Assembly: GCA_025351555.1 (NCBI GenBank)
Contig: JANXVS010000440.1
Span: 1-5,036 of the forward strand
Length of the DNA: 5,036 nt
Source of the DNA: Pseudomonadota bacterium
Lineage (GTDB): Bacteria > Pseudomonadota > Gammaproteobacteria > Xanthomonadales > Rhodanobacteraceae
Reading direction: 5' to 3'
Shown here: piece after piece, positions 1 through 4,555 of the stretch
Layout of the letters: each line of letters starts with the position of its first letter
Numbering within the stretch: the stretch's first letter is position 1
Program-made: the position numbers and the translations under genes
Notes under the pieces: model-generated
The model's database searches: none
What the model saw: the letters and a program-made list of their open reading frames with translations, nothing else
What the model was told of the DNA's origin: nothing

Positions 1-133
1 TTTCCGGTGCGGCGGCCAATACGCGCTCATACATTCGCCCGGCCTCCAGCACGCGGCCCTGCTCGACCAGAGCGCGGCCAGCCAGAATCGCCTGATCGAT
101 GTCTGCCGCATTCATTGGCGTCGGATCACTCAT
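1..133 (-). CDS. TPR-type protein, N-terminal fragment (runs off left edge)
   Basis: This is the first 44 codons of a minus-strand gene, from the ATG at 131-133 to the window edge. The peptide begins MSDPTPMNAADIDQAILAG and continues with an amphipathic helix pair ending ...MYERVLAAAPE. The spacing and the terminal Ala-Ala-Pro-Glu match the second helix and turn of a tetratricopeptide repeat. The start overlaps the stop of the upstream TPR gene in an ATGA (130-133), the usual arrangement for translationally coupled genes in one operon. A purine-rich GGAGAAGG lies just upstream on the minus strand and can serve as the ribosome binding site. Most of the protein lies outside the window, so any enzyme domain after the TPR cannot be seen. 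Confidence 0.75.
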   Translation of the reverse strand, partial: MSDPTPMNAADIDQAILAGRALVEQGRVLEAGRMYERVLAAAPE

Positions 134-1170
134 GCCGAACCTTCTCCGAGACTCTGCGCGGTGCGCGGCCGAAGTATCTGCGCAGCCTCATCGGCACGAC
201 CCAAAAGTTCCAGCAAGCGTGCCAGCGGAGGGCGCAGCTCATCGGACTCCGCCGAGTGCAGCAACGCGGCGGACAGAAATTCAACAGCACCGGCCAGGTC
301 GCCAATACGCTCAAGACACGAAGCGCCGGCAAGAGCGGCAGCCGGATGAGCCGGATCCAGGGCGCGCGCACGCCGGTAGAATTTCACTGCCCGCGCAAAG
401 TGACCTTGCTTGTTGGCTACATCGCCCAATCCGAGGCAAGCGCCGTAGTTCTGCTCGCCGCTTTCTGCAAGCTCGGCAAACATCGCGCGCGCTTGCTCGG
501 TCTTGTCCTGCCGCAGCTTCGATCGCGCCAGAAAAAGCTTCGCCAGACTCACATCCGGGCGCAGACGCAACGCGTTTTCGAATGCTTTTTCTGCAAAGGC
601 CAACGCGCCCTGATCCAGCAATGCATAACCCAGGCTCATCTGGATCGCGGCATCGTCAGGTCTGTGCTCGGCGGCACGGCTTAGAAACTTTGCCGCATTG
701 GCCGGCTCGTTACGTGCCAGATACACATTACCAAGTCCCAGCAGCAGCAGCGGGTCTTCGTCGTCTGCACGGCGCCCGATGCGAAAGCGATTTTCCGCGG
801 TGGCGGCATCGCCATCGATCAGAGCCAGATGACCAAGCACGCCATGCGCCTGGACACTATTGGGATCAAACAGCAGCGCCTTCTCGAAACTCGCGCGTGC
901 GGCAGTTTCGTCGCCCGCATGCATCAATACGCCGCCAAGCGAGAGGTGATATTGCGCGTTCTCCGGCGACAGCGCGATCGCGCGCCGGATCAATTCGTCC
1001 GCTTGCGTGTGATCGCCGCGCTGCTGGCACAAAACGCCAAGCAAATGCAGGGCATCGGCATCCTCAGGCGTGGCGTCCAGATGCTGGCGATAGGCCTGCT
1101 CGGCCGCTGGTAGCTGGCCGCTTTTGTGCAGTTCGAGCGCTTGTTCGAGAGTCATGGAATCCGGGGGCAT
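130..1170 (-). CDS. tetratricopeptide repeat protein, about nine TPR units
   Basis: This 346-residue protein consists almost entirely of TPR units. About nine consecutive 34-residue units run from residue 7 to about 335. Each has the G-A/L-F-A-P rhythm and a turn near a proline or acidic residue, for example ATPEDA, LSPENA, FDPNSV, HRPDDA, LRPDVS and LDPAHP. TPR arrays are protein-protein interaction scaffolds. No catalytic domain, signal peptide or membrane segment is visible, so a cytoplasmic adaptor role is likely, but the partner is unknown. ATG 1168-1170 is taken as the start; an in-frame ATG at 1153-1155 is almost as good, and neither has a strong Shine-Dalgarno. The gene is coupled by a 4-base overlap to another TPR gene and is divergent from the AAA+ gene. 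Long open frames on the opposite strand here are GC-rich shadows. Confidence 0.9.
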   Translation of the reverse strand: MPPDSMTLEQALELHKSGQLPAAEQAYRQHLDATPEDADALHLLGVLCQQRGDHTQADELIRRAIALSPENAQYHLSLGGVLMHAGDETAARASFEKALLFDPNSVQAHGVLGHLALIDGDAATAENRFRIGRRADDEDPLLLLGLGNVYLARNEPANAAKFLSRAAEHRPDDAAIQMSLGYALLDQGALAFAEKAFENALRLRPDVSLAKLFLARSKLRQDKTEQARAMFAELAESGEQNYGACLGLGDVANKQGHFARAVKFYRRARALDPAHPAAALAGASCLERIGDLAGAVEFLSAALLHSAESDELRPPLARLLELLGRADEAAQILRPRTAQSLGEGSA

Positions 1171-1300
1171 GGTGTCTCGTGGCGGCGCTGCGTGCCGCGC
1201 GGTGGTTTCAGGTCGCGCATTATGCCGCAGCCGCCCTCTCCGCGCTTCCTGCTAGGCTATGCAGCGTTCTGCCTCATCCGTCTCGGTGCGCCTGACAATA

Positions 1301-1783
1301 ATGACCGAACTCCAAGACCTGGCCACCCTGATCCGTGCCGCCACGCCGTTGATCGTGATCGAGACCGCTGAGGAAAGCCGGGTCGTCGACACGTTTCGCC
1401 ATCTCATCGCCGAGGTACTGCGGCCGCTGTACCGCTGGAGCATCACCGACGGGCTGACGCGGCTGGATATGGCCACGGACGGCGTCGAACACGACGATGT
1501 CGAGGTCGCGCCGGATGCCAGCGCCACCCTGCTGTCGATCAAGCGCAACCAGGAAGCCGGAATCTACCTGCTGTTGGATTTTCAGCCGTACTTGCGTTAC
1601 TCGATGACGTTGCGGCTGCTGCGCGAGATCTGCCAGCGCCAGAATTCCGGCGCGCACAGCCTGGTGCTGATCAGCCCCAAGATCGAACTGCCGGAAGAAC
1701 TCGAACAGGTCGCCACGCGATTTGCGCTGAGCCTGCCCGACGCGCAGGCGCTGGCTCAGCTCGTGGGTAGTGTCTCAGTTTGA
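1301..1783 (+). pseudogene. Ycf46-like AAA+ ATPase, 5' fragment cut by the insertion
   Basis: The native part is codons 1-155 (1301-1765). The frame then enters the inverted repeat, adds G-S-V-S-V and stops at TGA 1781-1783. The native sequence starts MTELQDLATLIRAATPLIVI and reads like the N-terminal, nucleotide-site-less domain of Ycf46-type ATPases: a strand-helix opening with the phrase PLIVIETAEE, then ...GIYLLLDFQPYL near residue 90 and SLVLISPKIELP near residue 120. The Walker A site lies in the 3' fragment beyond the element, so any product from this piece lacks ATPase function. ATG 1301 is chosen because it opens the conserved domain directly. An upstream in-frame ATG at 1259 would add 14 unconserved-looking residues. 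Ycf46 proteins were first named from chloroplast genomes and are common in bacteria with poorly defined roles. The Ycf46 assignment is from memory of the family and is moderately sure. Confidence 0.85.
1758..1765. repeat. target-site duplication, left copy (AGCTCGTG)
   Basis: These eight bases, AGCTCGTG, directly precede the left inverted repeat and recur exactly after the right one at 4548-4555. Eight to nine bases is the usual duplication length for IS1-family insertion. If the base before it (C) is counted against the final C of the right end, a 9-bp reading (CAGCTCGTG) is also possible. The two copies are identical, which suggests a fairly recent insertion. Confidence 0.95.
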
Positions 1784-1784
1784 A
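1766..1784 (+). repeat. left terminal inverted repeat (IRL)
   Basis: GGTAGTGTCTCAGTTTGAA matches the reverse complement of 4529-4547 at all 19 positions; similarity drops beyond that. It begins GG...TG as IS1-family ends do. The AAA+ reading frame runs into it and stops within it (TGA at 1781-1783). Confidence 0.95.
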
Positions 1785-1788
1785 GATT

Positions 1789-2433
1789 TCATTTTTTCGT
1801 ATCCGGTGGTCGCTCAATGCGTGGCACCAGCTTCATAACGTCGAAATGCCCCCAGCACTTTCCTGATAGCGCAACACCATGCGGCGGGAATGCTGCATGA
1901 ATCACTTTCTTACCAGACGTTTGCACATAGTCCACGGCTGGGATCATGTCAGCATCGGCACTAGCAAGAACCGCTACGTCATAGGTATTGCTAAGGCCAA
2001 GTCGAATCAGGTCTGTAACGATTAGGGTATCCACGCCCTTTTCAGCTGTCGCAACAATCGCCTGTGCACATTCGGCATGAGGGCAGTGGGTGATTTCCTT
2101 ATGGCATGCCGGGCATCTTGGCAAAGCTTTCGGCCTACGCTCACGGATTTCCACATGAATGCCAGCCTGACGGTTCAAGAAGTTAGCGACCCACTTCTTG
2201 AACTTGTTTCCTTCCTCGGTTGAGGGGTCGAAAGACGTATATATGTTGCATCCTTCATAGGAGGAAGCGGACTGATCCACTCCAAGCACGGGGCAGGCTG
2301 CAAATGCTAACTCTTTGCCTACAACCGGCCAATTGATCCGAAAGCGCTCGTCTTTTGTGTGCTTTGCTTTCGCGATCTGCTCATTGATCGTGAGCTGGAA
2401 ATTCCAGTAATCGACGAAGACTGCGATTCGCAT
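1789..2433 (-). CDS. NYN-domain (PIN-like) nuclease with zinc-binding insert, element passenger
   Basis: This 214-residue protein has the NYN/LabA-like layout of the PIN nuclease superfamily. The first acidic motif is VFVDYWNFQ (D8, N11). EKGVDTLIVTD carries K132 and D135, and VAVLASADADM carries D160 and D162, followed by GKKV at 174-177. Together these acidic residues form the expected metal site of a predicted RNase. Residues 107-122 hold a Cys/His cluster (C107-x2-C110, H111, H116, C117, H119, C122) that looks like a small zinc knuckle inserted before the KGVD motif. ATG 2431-2433 has GAGG seven bases upstream (2441-2444 on the plus strand). The stop nearly touches the left inverted repeat and no terminator follows, so transcripts may continue antisense into the AAA+ fragment. 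Nuclease activity and RNA target are inferred from the family. A structured leader precedes the gene. Confidence 0.85.
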   Translation of the reverse strand: MRIAVFVDYWNFQLTINEQIAKAKHTKDERFRINWPVVGKELAFAACPVLGVDQSASSYEGCNIYTSFDPSTEEGNKFKKWVANFLNRQAGIHVEIRERRPKALPRCPACHKEITHCPHAECAQAIVATAEKGVDTLIVTDLIRLGLSNTYDVAVLASADADMIPAVDYVQTSGKKVIHAAFPPHGVALSGKCWGHFDVMKLVPRIERPPDTKK

Positions 2434-2561
2434 ATTGAAGCCTCATGGGAGGTTGATAGCCCAGAAAAGATTCAGGGGGCGTACCGGATGGTACGCCCCC
2501 TGGGGCTATAATAATCTGTCGCTTTTGCCTTTGGATGGGCGCAACAGATGGGCTTCAATGA
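2434..2561 (-). promoter_or_regulatory. structured 5' leader of the NYN gene (three-way junction)
   Basis: On the minus-strand RNA three helices can form together. P1 is a perfect 9-bp pairing of 2551-2559 with 2434-2442. P2 pairs 2544-2549 with 2514-2519 (6 bp), extended by 2539-2541 with 2520-2522 after a 2-nt bulge. P3 pairs 2503-2509 with 2456-2462 (7 bp), then after a one-sided 10-nt bulge 2490-2502 with 2473-2485 (13 bp, perfect, 4-nt loop). P1 closes a junction holding P2 and P3. Its 3' strand includes two bases of the GAGG Shine-Dalgarno and ends directly before the ATG, so folding should reduce translation. If P1 opens, GAGG can instead pair with CCTC just upstream (2449-2452). The 13-bp stem followed by AATCTTTTCT could also act as an attenuator. 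I do not recognise it as a known riboswitch class. Confidence 0.65.
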
Positions 2562-2568
2562 GGCGGAA

Positions 2569-2595
2569 TCTATAGCCACATGGCGCTATAGTCAA
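2569..2595 (-). promoter_or_regulatory. candidate sigma-70 promoter of the NYN gene
   Basis: On the minus strand a -35 box TTGACT (2590-2595) and a -10-like TATAGA (2569-2574) are separated by 15 bases. That is shorter than the ideal 17, so the promoter may be weak or activator-dependent. The predicted start, near 2562, falls just before helix P1 of the leader (5' base 2559), which supports both calls. Confidence 0.5.
2570..2591. promoter_or_regulatory. palindrome CTATAGC-n8-GCTATAG inside the NYN promoter
   Basis: The 7-bp arms 2570-2576 and 2585-2591 are perfect inverted repeats with an 8-base centre (CACATGGC). They occupy the space between and partly over the -35 and -10 boxes, where a dimeric repressor would block RNA polymerase. 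The binding protein is unknown; one of the element's own small proteins is a possibility but this is inference. Confidence 0.4.
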
Positions 2596-2645
2596 CGTTG
2601 GGTTTGCTACTCTTTAACGTTCGTACATGTTGAAAAACCATTAAG

Positions 2646-3479
2646 CTACTGAGCCAGACTTGCGATCTCCTCAAGACTCCATATGTGGTCTGAAACACCG
2701 GATTCCATAGCCGGGGTCACTCTCAGCGACTTGTGAACACGTCCAAAGTTATAATACATGAAGTGCAGCGCGACGGCATGCGCGTGGTTCTCGACCTTTT
2801 TTGAGAACGCATTGGTTAGGCGCGTGAAGCGACGGCATGACATGCGCAGCGTAAGGTTCTGGCGCTCAACGTAGCTGGTGGAAACGTGACGCGGGTCGGG
2901 TTCCCCTTCGATGCGTTGCTTCTGCGCGCAGACAAACTCACTGGGGCTGTATTTGCGCTCTGAGCCTTTGTTCGGGCTATCGTCGCCATAGACCTTCACC
3001 AGCATTGCGTAGTCCACGTCCGCACCAAACGCACGCTCAACAGCGTCAACGTAGACCTTGTGCCCGTCCGTCGTGAGCTGGACGCGATTGGCGAGACGTC
3101 CGGAAAGATCGCCGATAAACGTGCTGGCTGCACGGCCATCGCGCGCGCCAACCATCCAAGAGGCGATCAACTTGGTATCGGCGCAGATCGCCGTCCACGT
3201 CCAAACATCACCGATTCCGAAGACGCCCTGTAGATGCGCCGGTACATTCTTCTTCTTGGCGCCGACGAACGACCATACTTCATCACACTGAATGCGCTTG
3301 CACGGCAAGTTGCGCAGGGTCTTATCTTGATACTCAGCGCACGCAGTGCCCACATCCACCAGTAGCTTGGTTACGGTGTTGATCGACACATCAGCGATTC
3401 GACTGGCCGCGCGAAGGCTATTCCCTTCGACCAACAGCCCGAGGATTTGAGCGCGCTTTGCTAAAGACATTCTGTTCAT
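2646..3479 (-). CDS. IS1-family transposase, single ORF, intact DDE
   Basis: This 277-residue transposase opens MNRMSLAKRAQILGLLVEG. An N-terminal helix-turn-helix (about residues 8-42, ...AASRIADVSINTVTKLL) precedes the catalytic core. The DDE residues appear as D66 (CDEVWSF), D138 (LTTDGHKVY) and E205 (SYVERQN). The C-terminal YYNFGRVHKSL segment (242-252) is typical of IS1-type and related enzymes. No frameshift or internal stop is present, so it is probably functional. The enzyme should cut and join the element ends and generate the 8-bp duplication. The frame stays open back to 3743, but ATG 3477-3479 is the likely start: family members I recall begin M-N-x-L/M, and a good promoter lies at 3487-3515. 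An ATG at 3486-3488 overlaps that -10 box and so could not be used from it. Confidence 0.93.
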   Translation of the reverse strand: MNRMSLAKRAQILGLLVEGNSLRAASRIADVSINTVTKLLVDVGTACAEYQDKTLRNLPCKRIQCDEVWSFVGAKKKNVPAHLQGVFGIGDVWTWTAICADTKLIASWMVGARDGRAASTFIGDLSGRLANRVQLTTDGHKVYVDAVERAFGADVDYAMLVKVYGDDSPNKGSERKYSPSEFVCAQKQRIEGEPDPRHVSTSYVERQNLTLRMSCRRFTRLTNAFSKKVENHAHAVALHFMYYNFGRVHKSLRVTPAMESGVSDHIWSLEEIASLAQ

Positions 3480-3486
3480 ACTGAAC

Positions 3487-3515
3487 ATTATGCTTAGGCA
3501 AATACTGTAAGTCAA
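3487..3515 (-). promoter_or_regulatory. transposase promoter, predicts leaderless mRNA
   Basis: On the minus strand TTGACT (3510-3515) and CATAAT (3487-3492) are separated by exactly 17 bases, a strong sigma-70 match. Only seven bases separate the -10 box from the ATG at 3479, so the transcript should begin at or within a base or two of the start codon. No Shine-Dalgarno is available at that position. Leaderless translation may hold transposase levels low. Confidence 0.75.
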
Positions 3516-3564
3516 GAACTTTGTTGTAACGTTGTAGCGCGCGTTAAAAACTTCCTGTACAATT

Positions 3565-3597
3565 GAAAACGCCCCGACGATGCGAACGTCGAGGCGT
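3565..3597 (-). terminator. possible minus-strand terminator upstream of the transposase promoter
   Basis: A hairpin pairs 3569-3573 with 3593-3597 and 3575-3579 with 3587-3591, with one C/A mismatch and a 7-base loop. On the minus strand it is followed at once by TTTT (3566-3569, which includes the last stem base). It could stop transcripts entering from the right before they reach the transposase gene, a protection common in insertion sequences. The T tract is short, and read on the plus strand the same hairpin would be the first one of the winged-helix leader. Confidence 0.35.
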
Positions 3598-3779
3598 GTG
3601 TACATTCTGCAAATTGTGAAAATCGGAGGAGGCGGCCATGACAACATAACCGCGTCCCCATTACGGGGATGTAGGGTCGGGCAACCGGCCCCAATTTTAC
3701 TGGTATTCCCGACCAGTAGGCGCCGGTGAGCCGCAAGGCTCACCGCGTTCCTAGTATACCACAGCTAGGAGACAAAGAC
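3569..3779 (+). promoter_or_regulatory. long structured 5' leader of the winged-helix gene
   Basis: No protein gene fits this stretch of about 210 bases, but it is full of plus-strand RNA structure. After a first hairpin (3569-3597), five more follow with linkers of only 2-6 nt. They are 3653-3659/3665-3671; 3674-3680/3685-3691 with a GCAA loop; 3698-3704/3712-3718; 3724-3732/3737-3745 (9 bp, GCAA loop); and 3749-3754/3765-3770. A mutually exclusive perfect 7-bp pairing, GGTCGGG (3675-3681) with CCCGACC (3708-3714), competes with the second and third of these five. A micro-ORF ATG-ACA-ACA-TAA (3638-3649) sits behind GGAGGAGG (3625-3632). A TACAAT at 3558-3563 may be the -10 box, but no good -35 is seen. 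The pattern fits a riboswitch-like or peptide-sensing leader, or a free-standing RNA. I recognise no known class. Confidence 0.6.
3749..3779 (+). promoter_or_regulatory. ribosome binding site partly hidden in a hairpin
   Basis: The Shine-Dalgarno AGGAGA (3767-3772), eight bases before the ATG at 3780, is strong. Its first four bases form the 3' arm of a 6-bp hairpin, TCCTAG (3749-3754) with CTAGGA (3765-3770). Opening or closing this stem would tune translation. The clear Shine-Dalgarno also decides the ATG at 3780 over a GTG start at 3726, which lies inside the preceding hairpin. Confidence 0.6.
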
Positions 3780-4253
3780 ATGGCGGACAATGACATACAG
3801 ATAGACTATGCCAAAGTACTTGCAGACCTTACTGCGAGGCGCGATGCCTTGAATGCCGCAATCGCGGCTATCGAGCCAATTGTGAATGGAACTGTGTCTC
3901 AGCCAATCGCTTCATCGCGTAAGTCGGCCAAAGCCGAGACGGCAGAGATTCAATCAGATACGTTTTTCAACATGACCGTCCCAGATGCAACTAGGAAGTA
4001 TCTGAGCATGATGCGCAAGCCTCAGAGCACGCCGCAGATTGCAGAAGCTCTGGAACGTGGTGGATTTACGCATCAATCAGAGAAGTTTGGGAACACCGTA
4101 GGAGCTGTTCTCCACCGTATCGCCGCGTCATCTGGCGGCGATATCATAAAAGTTTCCCGCGGTAACTGGGGGCTGGCTTCTTGGTACGGCCCAAAGCGTT
4201 CCGGTTCCGAACCAAAGGGGCGCGATGAACCGGACACAGGTAACGGCGGCTAA
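3780..4253 (+). CDS. winged-helix (HARE-HTH-like) protein, element passenger
   Basis: This 157-residue protein has three parts. Residues 8-33 form an amphipathic helix with coiled-coil spacing (DYAKVLADLTARRDALNAAI), probably for dimer or partner contact. A Ser/Ala/Lys linker runs to about residue 58. A winged-helix-like domain spans about 60-136: DATRKYLSMM, then TPQIAEALERGGF, then NTVGAVLHRIA, and a final wing IIKVSRGNWGLASWY. This order resembles HARE-HTH and related domains that bind nucleic acid or link to modification systems; the assignment is by pattern only. The tail (137-157) is charged, Gly-rich and probably disordered. A strong Shine-Dalgarno and structured leader precede it, and a terminator overlaps its 3' end. 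It could regulate the element's promoters or act with the NYN nuclease; both are inference. Confidence 0.8.
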   Translation: MADNDIQIDYAKVLADLTARRDALNAAIAAIEPIVNGTVSQPIASSRKSAKAETAEIQSDTFFNMTVPDATRKYLSMMRKPQSTPQIAEALERGGFTHQSEKFGNTVGAVLHRIAASSGGDIIKVSRGNWGLASWYGPKRSGSEPKGRDEPDTGNGG

Positions 4254-4284
4254 GCTTTTCCCCAGCGCTTAGCCGCTGCTTTTT
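4244..4284 (+). terminator. intrinsic terminator of the winged-helix gene
   Basis: GCGGCTAAGC (4246-4255) pairs perfectly with GCTTAGCCGC (4267-4276) across an 11-base loop, with one wobble and one further C-G pair outside, and TTTTT follows at 4280-4284. The stop codon TAA (4251-4253) lies in the left arm. The right arm and T tract fall in the last codons of the convergent small gene, so one sequence serves as terminator and as coding DNA. Confidence 0.75.
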
Positions 4285-4483
4285 GCGCAATTTCTTTCCG
4301 GCGCGCTGGGCTTAGGCTGACTTTCCGTGCTTCACCACCTTTAGCACCACCAAGCTTCCCCCTGCGCACTGCATCTGCGTTCTTGCCAGCTTCCGGATCA
4401 TTCTCAGCCACATCGCCAGTCGCAAGATCGACGATGAATTTGGCGAGTTGGTTTGTGTCGCGTGGGCGCTTAGGACTTGTCAT
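4250..4483 (-). CDS. small basic Gly/Lys-rich protein, element passenger
   Basis: This 77-residue, strongly basic protein begins MTSPKRPRDTNQLAKFIVDL and ends in a Lys/Ala helix AAAKRWGKA. The centre has glycine-lysine repeats (RRGKLGGAKGGEARK, about 41-55), then SPARRKEIAQKAA. Small proteins with this N-terminal QLAKFIVDLATG phrase and KGG-type core are widespread in bacteria and are often labelled histone-like or hypothetical; I know of no firm function. The composition suggests nucleic-acid binding. The ATG at 4481-4483 has no Shine-Dalgarno but a good promoter just upstream, so a leaderless mRNA is likely. The gene is convergent with the winged-helix gene: their stop codons share 4250-4253. 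Its closeness to the right end would suit a DNA-bending helper of transposition, but that is only a guess. Confidence 0.75.
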   Translation of the reverse strand: MTSPKRPRDTNQLAKFIVDLATGDVAENDPEAGKNADAVRRGKLGGAKGGEARKVSLSPARRKEIAQKAAAKRWGKA

Positions 4484-4489
4484 GCGCCA

Positions 4490-4517
4490 AGTATGCGGCG
4501 CTGCACCTGACTGTCAA
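4490..4517 (-). promoter_or_regulatory. promoter of the small basic gene, predicts leaderless mRNA
   Basis: On the minus strand a consensus -35 TTGACA (4512-4517) and a -10-like CATACT (4490-4495) are separated by 16 bases. The -10 ends six bases before the ATG at 4483, so transcription should start at about the start codon. The -35 lies 11 bases inside the right inverted repeat, so transposase bound at that end could interfere with transcription. Confidence 0.65.
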
Positions 4518-4528
4518 GAAAATCGAAT

Positions 4529-4547
4529 TTCAAACTGAGACACTACC
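4529..4547 (-). repeat. right terminal inverted repeat (IRR)
   Basis: TTCAAACTGAGACACTACC is the exact reverse complement of 1766-1784 and is followed directly by the second AGCTCGTG copy. It defines the right edge of the element. Confidence 0.95.
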
Positions 4548-4555
4548 AGCTCGTG
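4548..4555. repeat. target-site duplication, right copy (AGCTCGTG)
   Basis: This is the exact copy of 1758-1765. In the uninterrupted gene this sequence occurred once and encoded the end of ...LAQLV, so codon 156 of the AAA+ gene begins at 4556. Confidence 0.95.

Larger units (their letters stand above)
1766..4547. mobile_element. complete IS1-family element carrying three passenger genes
   Basis: The element is bounded by 19-bp perfect inverted repeats beginning GGTAGTGTCTCAG and by an 8-bp target duplication. It contains one transposase gene of IS1 type plus three non-transposase genes and two long structured noncoding stretches. At 2782 bp it is much longer than classical IS1 (about 770 bp). 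Long IS1-family members with passengers are known, notably the ISMhu11-like group, and a single-ORF transposase without the InsA/InsB frameshift is consistent with that. Base composition is visibly less GC-rich than the flanking genes, in line with horizontal arrival. The insertion splits the AAA+ gene. The leftmost gene's stop lies four bases inside the left repeat and the rightmost gene's -35 box lies 11 bases inside the right repeat, so the element is tightly packed. Confidence 0.93.

Noticed and set aside
1219..1224. CATAAT on the minus strand as -10 box for the TPR gene
   Set aside because: The hexamer is good and well placed, but the position 17 bases upstream holds AAGCGC, not a -35-like sequence, so support is too thin for a feature.
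7..1295. Long plus-strand open frames (7-684 and 99-1295) across the TPR genes
   Set aside because: They are antisense to clear TPR coding sequence, have Arg/Ala/Pro-rich compositions typical of GC-rich shadow frames, and show no domain.
1259..1300. ATG at 1259 as start of the AAA+ gene
   Set aside because: The extra 14 residues look unlike the family opening, and the nearby AGG is only two bases from the ATG. It cannot be fully excluded because 1301 also lacks a clear Shine-Dalgarno.
2473..2502. The 13-bp perfect hairpin as a simple terminator for the transposase gene
   Set aside because: It lies downstream of the predicted NYN start site and is followed by AATCTTTTCT rather than a clean T tract. 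It fits better as part of the NYN leader, though attenuation remains possible.
3480..3743. An 88-residue N-terminal extension of the transposase
   Set aside because: It would run through the structured leader and over the transposase promoter, has no recognisable domain, and the family start fits ATG 3477-3479.
3598..3745. A known riboswitch or an IscB-type (HEARO) guide RNA in the winged-helix leader
   Set aside because: I could not match core motifs of the riboswitch classes I know, and no IscB, IsrB or TnpB gene is present in the element.
3726..3779. GTG start at 3726 for the winged-helix protein
   Set aside because: It lies inside a 9-bp hairpin without a Shine-Dalgarno, whereas ATG 3780 has AGGAGA at ideal spacing.
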